A DNA stretch of 64,000 nucleotides. Origin: JBGVSA01 sp041807905. GTDB lineage: Bacteria > Pseudomonadota > Gammaproteobacteria > Burkholderiales > Rhodocyclaceae. The position numbers and the translations under genes are program-made. The notes beneath the pieces are model-generated. The model was not told the origin of the DNA and ran no database searches. It saw nothing but the letters and a program-made list of their open reading frames with translations. Of this stretch, positions 1-8,752 are shown one piece after another. The stretch covers positions 1 through 64,000 of the forward strand of contig NZ_JBGVSA010000004.1 of NCBI RefSeq assembly GCF_041807905.1. Reading direction: 5' to 3'. Numbering within the stretch: the first letter of the stretch is position 1; each line of letters begins with the position of its first letter.

Positions 1-3000
1 GAGGCGGTCAGGCCGTTGCCATCCAGGCGCAGCGTCTCGCCGGCCATGCTCTTGGCGCGGATGCGCTGATACCACGAACCCTGGACGACGCTGTCGACAT
101 ACCAGCCGGCGTCCGCCCGGTGCGTCCAGTAGCCGCCCAGCGAATGCACGTCCATCGAGGTCGAGCCCGCGCGCCCACCGTAGACGCCTTCGACATCGGC
201 GTCGATGCGACCGAAGCCGGCGTACCAGCCTGCCACGTCGTTCTTCGCACGCAGCATGTCGATGCCGGCCTGCACGCCCGCCATGTCGTAATCGTAGGAG
301 GCCCCTTCCTTCTGGAAATTCGACAGCCGGCCTTGCGGGTCATTGCCGCCACGGCCGGTCTTGCCCGTTTCACCGAACGCCCGCGCCCAGCCGTTCCACT
401 CCTGTTGGCCGGGAACACCCTCGCCGATGCGATCGTGATAGGTGCCCAGCATTGCCAGGCCCATGCGGTTGGCCAGCGCCGGTACGACATTGGCGACGGC
501 CACTTCGTCACGATAGTTGGGCAGTTCCGGGGTCGGCTCGCTCGGCGTGGGCGGGGTGACTTCACCGGGGGTCGGCTCGCCGGGCGAGGGTGGTGTGACG
601 TCCTCCGGCTCGTAGGTCGAACGCAGGTACCAGTCGCCGACATAGCTGCCGTCACGTCCGCCCGCATACAAGGTGTAGTCGTACGCGCCGGCCGAGATGC
701 GGCCTTGCTGCGTGAAGGCATCGGTGCTGGCGTTGGCCGCATCGATCAGCGGGATCCCGTTGCCGGTGGTCATCGCGCCGAGACCGCCCGCGTTATTCAC
801 CGCCACGCGCGTGCTGCCACTGACCGCTCCGGTGATCGCCAGCGTATCGGTGGGTGAATCGTCCGCCCCCAGTTGCGTGTTCATGACGAGCAGACCGTTG
901 TTGCCGGTGTAATCACCATCGATCGTCAGCTTGTGGCCGGCATCACTCCAGTCCCAGGCGATCGTGCCCGCATTGGTGACGGCCCCCGTGATGGTGCCGC
1001 CCTGGGCGTGTTGCAGGGTCGAACCGGCGTTGATGGCCACATCCCCCGTCACGGCCAGTGTGGCCGGGCTGATCAGGGTCGAGGCGTTGGTCAGTACCAG
1101 ACCTTGGAGCGAGTCATCCGGGTTGCTACCCGTGCCCGTCGTCAGCGTGCCATCGGCGAGTGTCACCGCCGAGCCGTCGACCGTGACAGTCTGCCAGTTC
1201 AGCAGGTTGGCGCCCGTCACCGTCTGGGTCGTGTCGAGGAAGGTGAGCTTGTTGGTGCCGGCGCCCGATGTGCCGAGGATGTCCGTGACGTTGCTGTCAT
1301 CAGCGTTGCCGCCGTCGAGATAGGTCACGCCGGAGATGTCGGCATTGCCCTCGATGGTGATGCTGTCATCGCCGTTACCCAGGCGCACCGCACCCCTCAG
1401 CTTGGAACCGCTTTCCATCGTGACGATGGCATTGCCGTCTGTGTCTCGGATGGCGGTGCCGGAAGCGGCGGACACGTCGGCGCCATCCAGGAGCGCGATC
1501 GCCACGGATGCGCCCGCGAGTGTCCCGGTGGAAATCCCCGCTTCTGTGCCGCCGACCACGGTCCCCGCCACTTCGACGGTGGTGGAACCCGCGCCGCCGT
1601 TGGCAACCTCGATGCCAGACATGCCGCCCACAATGGCGCCGGCGCTCTGCGTGAGCGTCAAATCCTTCGTGAAGGTGTCACCGACGACAACGATGCCGTT
1701 GCCATATGTCCCCGTGACGTCACCCTTGATAATGACGTCCGTTGTGCCGGTGCCGTAATTCACCGCCTGAATGCCGTTGTAACTGCCAATGACGGTCCCG
1801 CCGCTTTGGGCGACGGTCATTCCTGTGGTAGTTGAGCCGCTGCTGGCCTCGATGCCGGCGAAGCCATCGCCCGAAACGTCGCCGGCGGTGCTGATGTAAG
1901 TAGCTCCTGTTCCCAGGTTGTAAGCCAGGATGCCACTTGTGGTGCCTGCTATGGTGCCGCCGCTTTGTGTAACCGTCAGATCGGTAGTCTCCGATCCGCC
2001 CATGGCATTGATGCCGTAGCTGTACGTGCCAGTGACATTGCCTGCGACGTCTACGCTTGTCGCGCCCGTACCGCCATTGTTGACGACGATGCCAGTGGTG
2101 CCTGAGATGCTTCCGGCACTTTGCGTAACCGTCAAATCTGTCGAGGAATTGCCACTGTAGGCGCTAATGCCGTCGCCGTACCTGCTGCCGATGTCGCCAG
2201 CGGTGTCGATGCTTGTCGCGCCGATACCTGCGTTGTAAGTCCAGATTCCATAGTTGTTACTCGTGATTGTCCCGGCGCTTTGAGTGACCAACAGCCCGGT
2301 CGAGGCATCATTACTGTAGGCAGTAATACCCGTACCACTTGTGGCAGTGATGTCGCCCGCCACGGTGACGTTCGTTAACCCTGCGCCACCGTTCTCGGCA
2401 TAAATGCCAAAGCCGCTGCCAGTGATCGACCCACCACTTTGAGTGACGGTTAAGTCCGTCGTCGCTGCACCGTTTTGCGCGTATATGCCAGAGCCGTTGA
2501 TGCCGTTGCCCGTGACGTTGCTGGCCACACGGATATTCGTTGCGCCGGTGCCATTGTTAGTGGCATAGATGCCAGAGCCACCGGAGATGGTCCCGCTGCC
2601 CTGGGTAATCGTCAGGCTCGTCGCCGAACCGCTGTTCATGGCAGTGATTCCTGCATCATTCTGGCCGGAGACATCGCCTGCGACGTCGATGCTGGTCGCG
2701 CCCGCGCCGCCGTTCACGGCCATGATGCCGGTCGCGAAACCGGAGATCGTCCCTTCGGTCTGGGTGACGACCAAATCCGTGCTTTCCTGACCGTTGGTGG
2801 CAAAAATACCGTTGGCGTCAGTGCTGGTAACATCGCCTGCCGCGCTGATGCGAGTAGCACCATGGCCAAGGTTGTGAGCGAAGATGCCGCTCTTCTTGCC
2901 CGCGATGCTCCCATCGGACTGGACCATCGTCAGATCCGATGCCGACGAACTGAGTGATGCATAGACTCCGTAGTCGGCCTTTCCCGTGACATCGCCCGAC

Positions 3001-4607
3001 ACACTGATGTTCGTGGCACCGCTGCCGTCATTGATGACGTCGATACCGGTCTTGCCCGAGATCGTTCCGCCGTACTGCGTGACCGTCAGATCCGTGGCGT
3101 TCTGTGTATTGACAACGTAGATGCCATCGGCATATTCCGCTATCACATCGCCGGCGATGTTGATAGTCGTCGCCCCAGTGCCCTCGTTGTAGGCATGGAT
3201 GCCCTTGTTGCCCGATATGGTCCCGGCACTTTGAGTGATCGTCAGGTCTGTCGTGGTAGAACCGTTGACGGCGTAGATTCCGGTGTTGTTCAGGCCGGTG
3301 ACATCGCCCGCGACGTTGATGCTTGTTGCTCCGGTACCACTATTACTGGCGTTGATGCCATAGATGTTGCCGGTGATGGTTCCACCGGTTTGCTCAATGA
3401 TCAGGTTGGATGAATTCACGCCGTTGCGGGCGTAGATGCCAGTGTCCATTCTTCCCGTGACGTCACCCGCGGCGCTGACATTCGTCGCGCCGGCGCCTTC
3501 ATTCTGGGCCGAGATGCCTCGATAAGAGCCTATGATGCCGCCGGCGCCTTGAGTGATCGTCAGGTCCGTGGCGGACGCGCCGTTGTACGCGTCGATTCCA
3601 TACATCCCAGCATTGATGTTGCCTGCGGCGCTGACACTCGTCGTGCCGGTGCCCCAGTTGTAGGCGACGATGCCCGTCTCGAAGCTACCAGCGGTGATGG
3701 TCCCGCTGCTTTGCACGACCGTCAGATCCGTGGCCCTTGAGTCGTTGGCAGCATAGACGCCGGACATCATCCCGGTGACGTCACCTGCCACAGTGACATT
3801 CGTTGTGCCGGTGCCACTATTCTGAACAGAGATGCCATTGTTCTGGGCACTGATAATGGTCCCGCCGCGTTGCACGACCGTCAGATCCGTGGTCGTCGCG
3901 CCGTTGTAGGCCGTGACGCCTGCTTCAGCCGCTTTGATGACGCCTGCAACGTCGACGGTGGTTGAGCCGGTGCCAAGGTTGTCAGCACGGATGCCATCGT
4001 CCTGGTCGCTGGTGATGGTCCCCCCGGTCTGCGTAACGGTCAGATTCGTGGCAGTCCGACCGTTGTAGGCGTAAACGCCTGCGAGATTTGTTCCGGCGAC
4101 ATCGCCCGCGACGCTGACGCTCGTAGCGCCAGTTCCGGCATTCTCGGCGTCGATGCCGTTAGTGGCTCCGACAATGGTCCCGGCGTTCTGGACAACCGTC
4201 ACGTCCGAGGCGGCCGATCCGTTCGAAGCGTGAATCCCCGCACCGCTTGCGGAGGTGATGTCTCCCGAGTTTTGGCTCACCGTGATGCTGCCCGCACCGA
4301 TGGTGGTGACCTTGATGCTCGTCCCGGACGATGCGATGTCGGCGCTGCTGTTGACGACGATGTCTCCCGGACCCGCGATGGCGAGGCCGCTGGTGATCGT
4401 GCCCGAACACTCATAGACCGTGCCTGTCGCCGAGCAAGCCGACCAGGCTGGGGCCGACGATGTCAGCATCACCACGCCAAAGACAGAGGTCAGTGCAACC
4501 GAAGCCACGCCGAGGGAAGCCCGTTTTCCGCGAGCGGTGGAAATTTCGGACGCGACCGCCCACGTGCCGGACGCCTCGTTCCAGATCACTCGATATTGCT
4601 TGTTCAT
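1..4607 (-). CDS. Giant type V autotransporter adhesin, 3' end missing
   Basis: The frame is open from an ATG at 4607 to the left edge, at least 1535 codons, so the C-terminus lies outside the window. It begins MNKQYRVIWNEASGTW, a classic extended signal peptide region, followed by a hydrophobic signal segment ending near residue 54. Residues about 135-1035 are 17 tandem 53-54 residue beta-helix repeats with a core like LTVTQSGGTISG and GTGATxIxVAGDVTG. A Glu/Pro/Thr-rich linker lies near residues 1330-1365. Aromatic-rich autotransporter barrel sequence follows (for example GSWYQRIRAKSMAGE near the edge). The family secretes its passenger through the barrel to the cell surface, usually for adhesion. 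A GGGG stretch about 9 bases upstream is a weak ribosome site. Ligand is unknown; the type call is firm. Confidence 0.93.
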   Translation of the reverse strand, partial: MNKQYRVIWNEASGTWAVASEISTARGKRASLGVASVALTSVFGVVMLTSSAPAWSACSATGTVYECSGTITSGLAIAGPGDIVVNSSADIASSGTSIKVTTIGAGSITVSQNSGDITSASGAGIHASNGSAASDVTVVQNAGTIVGATNGIDAENAGTGATSVSVAGDVAGTNLAGVYAYNGRTATNLTVTQTGGTITSDQDDGIRADNLGTGSTTVDVAGVIKAAEAGVTAYNGATTTDLTVVQRGGTIISAQNNGISVQNSGTGTTNVTVAGDVTGMMSGVYAANDSRATDLTVVQSSGTITAGSFETGIVAYNWGTGTTSVSAAGNINAGMYGIDAYNGASATDLTITQGAGGIIGSYRGISAQNEGAGATNVSAAGDVTGRMDTGIYARNGVNSSNLIIEQTGGTITGNIYGINASNSGTGATSINVAGDVTGLNNTGIYAVNGSTTTDLTITQSAGTISGNKGIHAYNEGTGATTINIAGDVIAEYADGIYVVNTQNATDLTVTQYGGTISGKTGIDVINDGSGATNISVSGDVTGKADYGVYASLSSSASDLTMVQSDGSIAGKKSGIFAHNLGHGATRISAAGDVTSTDANGIFATNGQESTDLVVTQTEGTISGFATGIMAVNGGAGATSIDVAGDVSGQNDAGITAMNSGSATSLTITQGSGTISGGSGIYATNNGTGATNIRVASNVTGNGINGSGIYAQNGAATTDLTVTQSGGSITGSGFGIYAENGGAGLTNVTVAGDITATSGTGITAYSNDASTGLLVTQSAGTITSNNYGIWTYNAGIGATSIDTAGDIGSRYGDGISAYSGNSSTDLTVTQSAGSISGTTGIVVNNGGTGATSVDVAGNVTGTYSYGINAMGGSETTDLTVTQSGGTIAGTTSGILAYNLGTGATYISTAGDVSGDGFAGIEASSGSTTTGMTVAQSGGTVIGSYNGIQAVNYGTGTTDVIIKGDVTGTYGNGIVVVGDTFTKDLTLTQSAGAIVGGMSGIEVANGGAGSTTVEVAGTVVGGTEAGISTGTLAGASVAIALLDGADVSAASGTAIRDTDGNAIVTMESGSKLRGAVRLGNGDDSITIEGNADISGVTYLDGGNADDSNVTDILGTSGAGTNKLTFLDTTQTVTGANLLNWQTVTVDGSAVTLADGTLTTGTGSNPDDSLQGLVLTNASTLISPATLAVTGDVAINAGSTLQHAQGGTITGAVTNAGTIAWDWSDAGHKLTIDGDYTGNNGLLVMNTQLGADDSPTDTLAITGAVSGSTRVAVNNAGGLGAMTTGNGIPLIDAANASTDAFTQQGRISAGAYDYTLYAGGRDGSYVGDWYLRSTYEPEDVTPPSPGEPTPGEVTPPTPSEPTPELPNYRDEVAVANVVPALANRMGLAMLGTYHDRIGEGVPGQQEWNGWARAFGETGKTGRGGNDPQGRLSNFQKEGASYDYDMAGVQAGIDMLRAKNDVAGWYAGFGRIDADVEGVYGGRAGSTSMDVHSLGGYWTHRADAGWYVDSVVQGSWYQRIRAKSMAGETLRLDGNGLTA
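1500..4203 (-). repeat. About 17 tandem 159-bp units coding 53-residue beta-helix repeats
   Basis: Every 153-162 bases the minus strand recodes a T-[VI]-x-Q-x-x-G-T/S core (plus-strand landmarks near 1650, 2118, 2278, 2438, 2758, 3075, 3231, 3548, 3710, 3870, 4028 and 4195). Three adjacent units counted by hand are exactly 53 codons and the next is 54. Copies are diverged in DNA but keep the Gly, Asn and Thr positions, so this is an old, selected protein repeat rather than a recent DNA expansion. Confidence 0.85.
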
Positions 4608-5154
4608 TCGTTAGCCCCAGTTAGCCGTGCTGCGACCCGGAAAACGCACTTGCGGGGACCGAGACAACACCATGTCGGAACTGAGATGCTATGAATGGAT
4701 GACCAGAAAAAACTGATTCAAATCAGAATGTTCGGGTGAATTGACTGTGTATTTCGATAGCTACGCGAGATCCGGCTAGATGTGAAGCGATGTCTGTCTG
4801 ACGGGCCGGACAGGTCTGAGTAAACGGTGACCTCTCCGTGGTTTTTCGCCACAAGCGCGCACGAATGTGCGGAGTACGCGAGGCATCGCTGCCACGCACC
4901 TGGGGCGTTGTGCGGATTCGTCGCAGGACGGTCACATGACGGGAAAACGTTGCCCGACGCCATGGTGGCCGGTGGTCATTGCCGGGCGGCAGGCTCGGTT
5001 GGTCTTGATGATCCGGGCAGTGCGTCGGTGTTGGACCCAGAAGGCCGATACGTCGCGCCCGCTTCAGCGGACCGGGGGCGGGAGCGCGCCGGACGAGGAC
5101 GCCGGCGCGGCGAGAGTCTCTTCGCGGGGCAAGGTGCCGCGCGAGGAGGCATGT
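4608..5154. other. Intergenic region upstream of the giant autotransporter
   Basis: No convincing gene: the open frames on both strands are short, lack ribosome sites and have no recognisable protein character. The first 200 bases next to the autotransporter are noticeably AT-richer than their surroundings and should hold its promoter, including the perfect inverted repeat at 4713-4726. The remainder, 4830-5154, is GC-rich and featureless to my eye; it should also hold the 3' end of the transcript coming from the orphan gene at 5155-5709. Confidence 0.5.
4713..4726. promoter_or_regulatory. Perfect inverted repeat upstream of the autotransporter
   Basis: CTGATT-CA-AATCAG lies about 105 bases upstream of the autotransporter start, inside the AT-rich stretch. 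It is a plausible regulator site, but nothing identifies the regulator. Confidence 0.3.
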
Positions 5155-5709
5155 TCAGTCCTGCAACAGACTTGTCATCAGCAGGGCGACGGGCAGGCCG
5201 GCGACGAAATAGGCCATGGTCAGCGACACGAAAAAGTGATTGACCATGTTCCGGCCAATGAGAGTCTTCGCCGCCCTGTTGAACCTCACTGCCCGGCTTT
5301 GTGCGCCCTGTCCATTGACGCGGTATTCGGTGTCGATCCACGCATAGTCGCCCATGGCAAAGCCGGCCAGTTCGAGCATGCGATCGGTATTGGTCCGATC
5401 GAAGTTCGCGTTCGGCGAAATGCCGGCGACGCCCTGCCGGAAGTACGCGGACCGCGGGCTGCGTTCGACCGTGTCGGCACCGGCGGCCGTACGCTCTCTG
5501 CTTGCGGAATCGAAATCGAAACTCAGGTCCGGAAAGACATATATCGGACGCCCCTTGTGCCGAAAATCGTGCAGCGCACGATCAGCGTCGCGACTCCAGT
5601 TCGCGTCGTCCGGAATCACCATTTCGCCCCGGCTGTTCATTTCCATGCGATACGCCGGCGCGGCAGGTGCGCTACGAATAAAGGTCTGGTCTGCGCGGAT
5701 AGCCGCCAT
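5155..5709 (-). CDS. Orphan protein with C-terminal membrane tail
   Basis: A 184-residue protein I do not recognise. The start at 5709 has a good ribosome site (GGGAGA about 7 bases upstream), which with its balanced composition argues for a real gene. The N-terminal 150 residues look soluble and charged, with aromatic-rich patches such as PIYVFPDLSFDFD near residue 57. Residues about 157-182 form one hydrophobic helix followed by only a few residues, so the protein may be tail-anchored with most of it cytoplasmic. There is no signal peptide. It stands alone between the giant autotransporter and a GFA enzyme, with no operon partner. No function is proposed. Confidence 0.6.
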   Translation of the reverse strand: MAAIRADQTFIRSAPAAPAYRMEMNSRGEMVIPDDANWSRDADRALHDFRHKGRPIYVFPDLSFDFDSASRERTAAGADTVERSPRSAYFRQGVAGISPNANFDRTNTDRMLELAGFAMGDYAWIDTEYRVNGQGAQSRAVRFNRAAKTLIGRNMVNHFFVSLTMAYFVAGLPVALLMTSLLQD

Positions 5710-6387
5710 TTCAATCTCCCGTCAGTAGTGAATAAGCCAAACCTCGGTCGTGCCAGGTCGACGAAGACATTCCGCCAGGGCGCGCCCATGCCCGCAGAGC
5801 AGTGCATGATGTCGTTGCCGGTCATGCGCATGACATGAAGTCAAATCGCTGTGCCGACGTGGCAAGCCGCTGGTTGTTGCCGCATTCCCGGCGGTCGTGG
5901 ACTGTCAAAGCCCGCAAGCCGGGGAGTGTGTCGTCGGTCGATGGAAGGATGGGCTCGCGCGCGGGCCAGACCTCACCGGACACGCCGGTGCCGAAGACAA
6001 CAATGGGCTGGATGATTCCGTTTCGATGTTGTCAGGAGCGGTCACTCTCGACATGGCGGCTCTCGCTGCCCGCGGCCTCTGTCAGGGCCGCGACGGAATG
6101 CATCCGATAATTCAGTGGCCTCTCATGACGAGAGTGCCGCTGTCAGAATGCCGACAGAGATGTGTAAGAGGTCGCAATTCTGACGGTCGGCCAAAGGGCG
6201 TGTCGAGGCTTGTGGCCCGAGCTTTTGACCTGGATAAATTGCATGGATGAAGGTGTTTTCCGGTATCCGCGATTCATGCAAGGAAACGTCCGAACAATGC
6301 AAATCTCCGTGACGTCACGACTATTTCTGCACGAAGACTCACCGACGGTCAGCGTCGCGACCGTTCGTACGGCGCCCTGCCAGCGCG
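5710..6387. other. Intergenic region, no gene seen
   Basis: 678 bases between two minus-strand genes. Open frames here have no ribosome site and Arg/Ser-rich shadow composition. Small inverted repeats are visible: CTCTC-ATGAC-GAGAG near 6124 and CTGTC-N8-GACAG near 6140. A TGACGTCA palindrome lies near 6311. The part next to 5709 should contain the promoter of the orphan gene. No T-tract terminator was found for the GFA gene. Confidence 0.45.
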
Positions 6388-6792
6388 TCAAAGATGCCGG
6401 ATTTCGTCGGGTACCTTGGCCCAGTTGTCGTCTCGCCCATCGGCGTACCTGACAGGCGCGGCAATCAGCTCGCGTAGATCGACATCGTCCAGGCAACTGA
6501 CCTGTATGGCGACGTAATGCCCGCCGACCTGTTCGACATACCCGCGTGCGAACGGGCGCACGCCGCAATGACGACAGAACAGGTGGTGTCCGACCTTGTG
6601 CCCGAACTGGTAGTCGGCCAGCGCTTCTTCTCCGGCAAGCAGTCGGAACGCCGCCGGCGCGACGATGACATTCCAGTTGCGCGTCTTGGTGCAGATCGAG
6701 CAATTGCACTTGTTCGTGCCCGCGCTCAAGTCGATATCGGCTTCGAATCGTACGGCGCCGCAATGGCAACTGCCGTGGTAGGTCTTCAACAT
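6388..6792 (-). CDS. GFA-family (glutathione-dependent formaldehyde-activating-like) zinc protein
   Basis: The 134-residue product is a CENP-V/GFA fold protein. The zinc-ligand Cys clusters are in order: SCHCGAVRF near residue 9, NKCNCSICTK near residue 31 and LFCRHCGVRPF near residue 72. The open frame extends upstream to 6996, but the added 68 residues are Arg-rich and lie outside the domain; the ATG at 6792 begins right at the domain with GAGGCG just upstream, so I chose it. Members bind glutathione or S-hydroxymethylglutathione in the few studied cases; most have no assigned substrate. It is divergent from the alpha/beta-hydrolase gene at 7084 across 291 bases. Confidence 0.85.
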   Translation of the reverse strand: MLKTYHGSCHCGAVRFEADIDLSAGTNKCNCSICTKTRNWNVIVAPAAFRLLAGEEALADYQFGHKVGHHLFCRHCGVRPFARGYVEQVGGHYVAIQVSCLDDVDLRELIAAPVRYADGRDDNWAKVPDEIRHL

Positions 6793-7083
6793 GGTCGCCT
6801 CGTCGCGTCTGCGGTGAATGTCCGGGATTGTACGAAGACTTGGCCGCCCGAGCGCGGTGCTGCCATCGAACCGCCCAAATCGCCCGTACGCCATTGCCCC
6901 AAAGACCGGTATCGTGTTCGTCCTGCGGCCATGAAGGGCGTTGCCGGGCAATCGACGGGCAATTTCCAGATGACCCTGTGGGGAGGCGCAAATCATCGCC
7001 TATGCTGATGCCATGGCCGACGTATTCCGCGGCGCTCGCAGCGTCGCACGGAGCAAGGCTGACCGAACCGCCAGAAGGTAACC

Positions 7084-8742
7084 ATGCGACTGATACACAG
7101 TCTTTCCCATACCGGGCTGATCTTCGGCGCGCTGTTCTTTGCTGCGTCGATTACCCCCAGCCTGGTGCCACGCGCCTACGTGGAGCAGGGCATCCTGTCC
7201 GGCTTCTGCTTCGCCGTCGGCTACAGCGTCGGCGTTTTCCTGCGCTGGCTGTGGGCGTACCTGGAACTTCCCATTCCTCGCAGCACGCGCAAGAAACCGA
7301 TCAAGTTCGCGCTGGCCGCCATCTGTGCGCTGGCCGTCGTATCGTCGGTATGGTTCGCACGTCCGTGGCTCGATTCGGTCCGCCTGGCCATGAACATGCC
7401 GCCCGTCGACGACATCTATCTGGTGCGCACGTTGCTGATCGCGCTCGCCACCTTTGCCGTGCTGATGGTCATCGGGCGCGTCTTCATGTGGCTGTCGGTC
7501 GGCGTGGCTCGCCGTGCGCGTTCGTGGATGCCACGGCGCGTGGCCAACGTCATCGGCGCGGCGTGCGCGGCGCTGTTGTTCCTGTTCGTCGCCAATGGCG
7601 TCATCGTCAAAGGTGCGTTGCGGGTGGTGGATGCTTCGTTTCGGCAGGCCGATGCGCTGATCCCGCCCGACAGCACGGCACCGACCCTGCCTTCCGTCAC
7701 CGGCAGTACCCTGTCGCTCGTCGACTGGGACAAGCTCGGCAGGGCGGGCCGCGATTTCGTCGTCTCCGCACCCGACGCCGCCCGTATCAGCAGCTTCACA
7801 GGGCGTGCGGCGCGCACGCCGATCCGCGTCTACGTGGGACTGCCGGCCGGCGATTCGGCGCGCGAACGGGCGCACCTGGCCTTGAAGGAACTCCTGCGTG
7901 TCGGCGGCTTCTCGCGCAAGGCGCTGGTCATCATCACACCCACCGGCACCGGCTGGGTCGATCCGGGGGCCATCCTCAGCCTTGAATACCTGTACCGCGG
8001 GGACGTCGCCAGCGTGGCGATGCAGTACTCGTACCTGCCAAGCCCGCTGTCGCTGCTGGTCGAACCCGGCTACGGGCAGGACGCATCGCGCGCGCTGTTC
8101 GACGAAGTCTACGGCTACTGGAAAACCTTGCCCAAGGCGGATCGGCCCAAGCTCTACCTTCATGGCCTGAGCCTGGGCGCGATGAATTCCGAGCGCGCCG
8201 TCGATGCCTTCGAAATGCTCGGCGACCCGATCAACGGGGCCATGTGGAGCGGGCCGCCGTTCTCCAGCACGCACTGGCGTGCGCTCACCGACGGGCGCAA
8301 CGCGGGCTCGCCCGCGTGGCTGCCGGAATTCCGCGATGGCAGCCTCGTGCGCTTCATGAACCAGAACGGGACCCGGGTCCCGGCGGACGCCCCGTGGGGG
8401 CCGATGCGGCTGGTCTACCTGCAATACGCCAGCGATGCCGTCACCTTTTTCGATCCGCACGACGCCTGGCGCGCGCCGGACTGGATGTACGAGCCGCGCG
8501 GGCCGGACGTATCGCCTTCCCTGCGCTGGTACCCGCTGGTCAGCATGTTCCAGTTGGCGCTCGACATGCTGCTGGCCGACGGCGCGCCGATGGGCTACGG
8601 CCACGTCTTCGCGCCATCGCACTACATCGACGCGTGGTTGCTGGTGACGGGCATCGCGGATTGGCCGCCCGCAGACCTCGCACGGCTCAAGCAGATGCTC
8701 GACCAGCAACGCCTGCAGGCGATACAGGCCCTGCGTGATTGA
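7084..8742 (+). CDS. Membrane-anchored alpha/beta-hydrolase (Abhydrolase_9 family)
   Basis: 552 residues. The N-terminal third has about four hydrophobic helices (residues about 10-55, 75-95, 115-140, 155-180), matching the membrane domain that precedes this hydrolase family. The C-terminal two thirds is the hydrolase domain with a GxSxG nucleophile elbow HGLSLG at residues 360-365 (Ser363), preceded by a conserved-looking GTGWVDPGA stretch near residue 295. AGAAGGTAACC gives a good ribosome site. Its 3' end is only 10 bases from the convergent purT. Substrates for the family are largely unknown; an inner-membrane esterase/lipase-like role is inference. Confidence 0.82.
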   Translation: MRLIHSLSHTGLIFGALFFAASITPSLVPRAYVEQGILSGFCFAVGYSVGVFLRWLWAYLELPIPRSTRKKPIKFALAAICALAVVSSVWFARPWLDSVRLAMNMPPVDDIYLVRTLLIALATFAVLMVIGRVFMWLSVGVARRARSWMPRRVANVIGAACAALLFLFVANGVIVKGALRVVDASFRQADALIPPDSTAPTLPSVTGSTLSLVDWDKLGRAGRDFVVSAPDAARISSFTGRAARTPIRVYVGLPAGDSARERAHLALKELLRVGGFSRKALVIITPTGTGWVDPGAILSLEYLYRGDVASVAMQYSYLPSPLSLLVEPGYGQDASRALFDEVYGYWKTLPKADRPKLYLHGLSLGAMNSERAVDAFEMLGDPINGAMWSGPPFSSTHWRALTDGRNAGSPAWLPEFRDGSLVRFMNQNGTRVPADAPWGPMRLVYLQYASDAVTFFDPHDAWRAPDWMYEPRGPDVSPSLRWYPLVSMFQLALDMLLADGAPMGYGHVFAPSHYIDAWLLVTGIADWPPADLARLKQMLDQQRLQAIQALRD

Positions 8743-8752
8743 TGTGGCGCGC

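Noticed and set aside
120..1835. Plus-strand open frames of 245 and 320 codons
   Set aside because: They are antisense shadows of the giant autotransporter; composition is Arg/His/Gly-rich without domains, and the minus frame gives continuous beta-helix and barrel sequence.
1500..4203. CRISPR-like regular repeats
   Set aside because: The units are diverged, coding, about 159 bases long and continuous with an autotransporter frame; there are no short identical repeats with unique spacers.
4827..5838. Plus-strand frames of 138 and 323 codons
   Set aside because: They overlap the minus-strand orphan gene and lack ribosome sites and protein-like hydrophobic patterning.
6143..6991. Minus-strand frame of 282 codons
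   Set aside because: It overlaps the GFA gene in another frame and reads as an Arg-rich shadow; the GFA frame holds the conserved Cys clusters.
7000..8709. Minus-strand frame of 569 codons opposite the alpha/beta-hydrolase
   Set aside because: Long only because of high GC; His/Arg/Ala-rich with no domain, while the plus strand codes a clear hydrolase.
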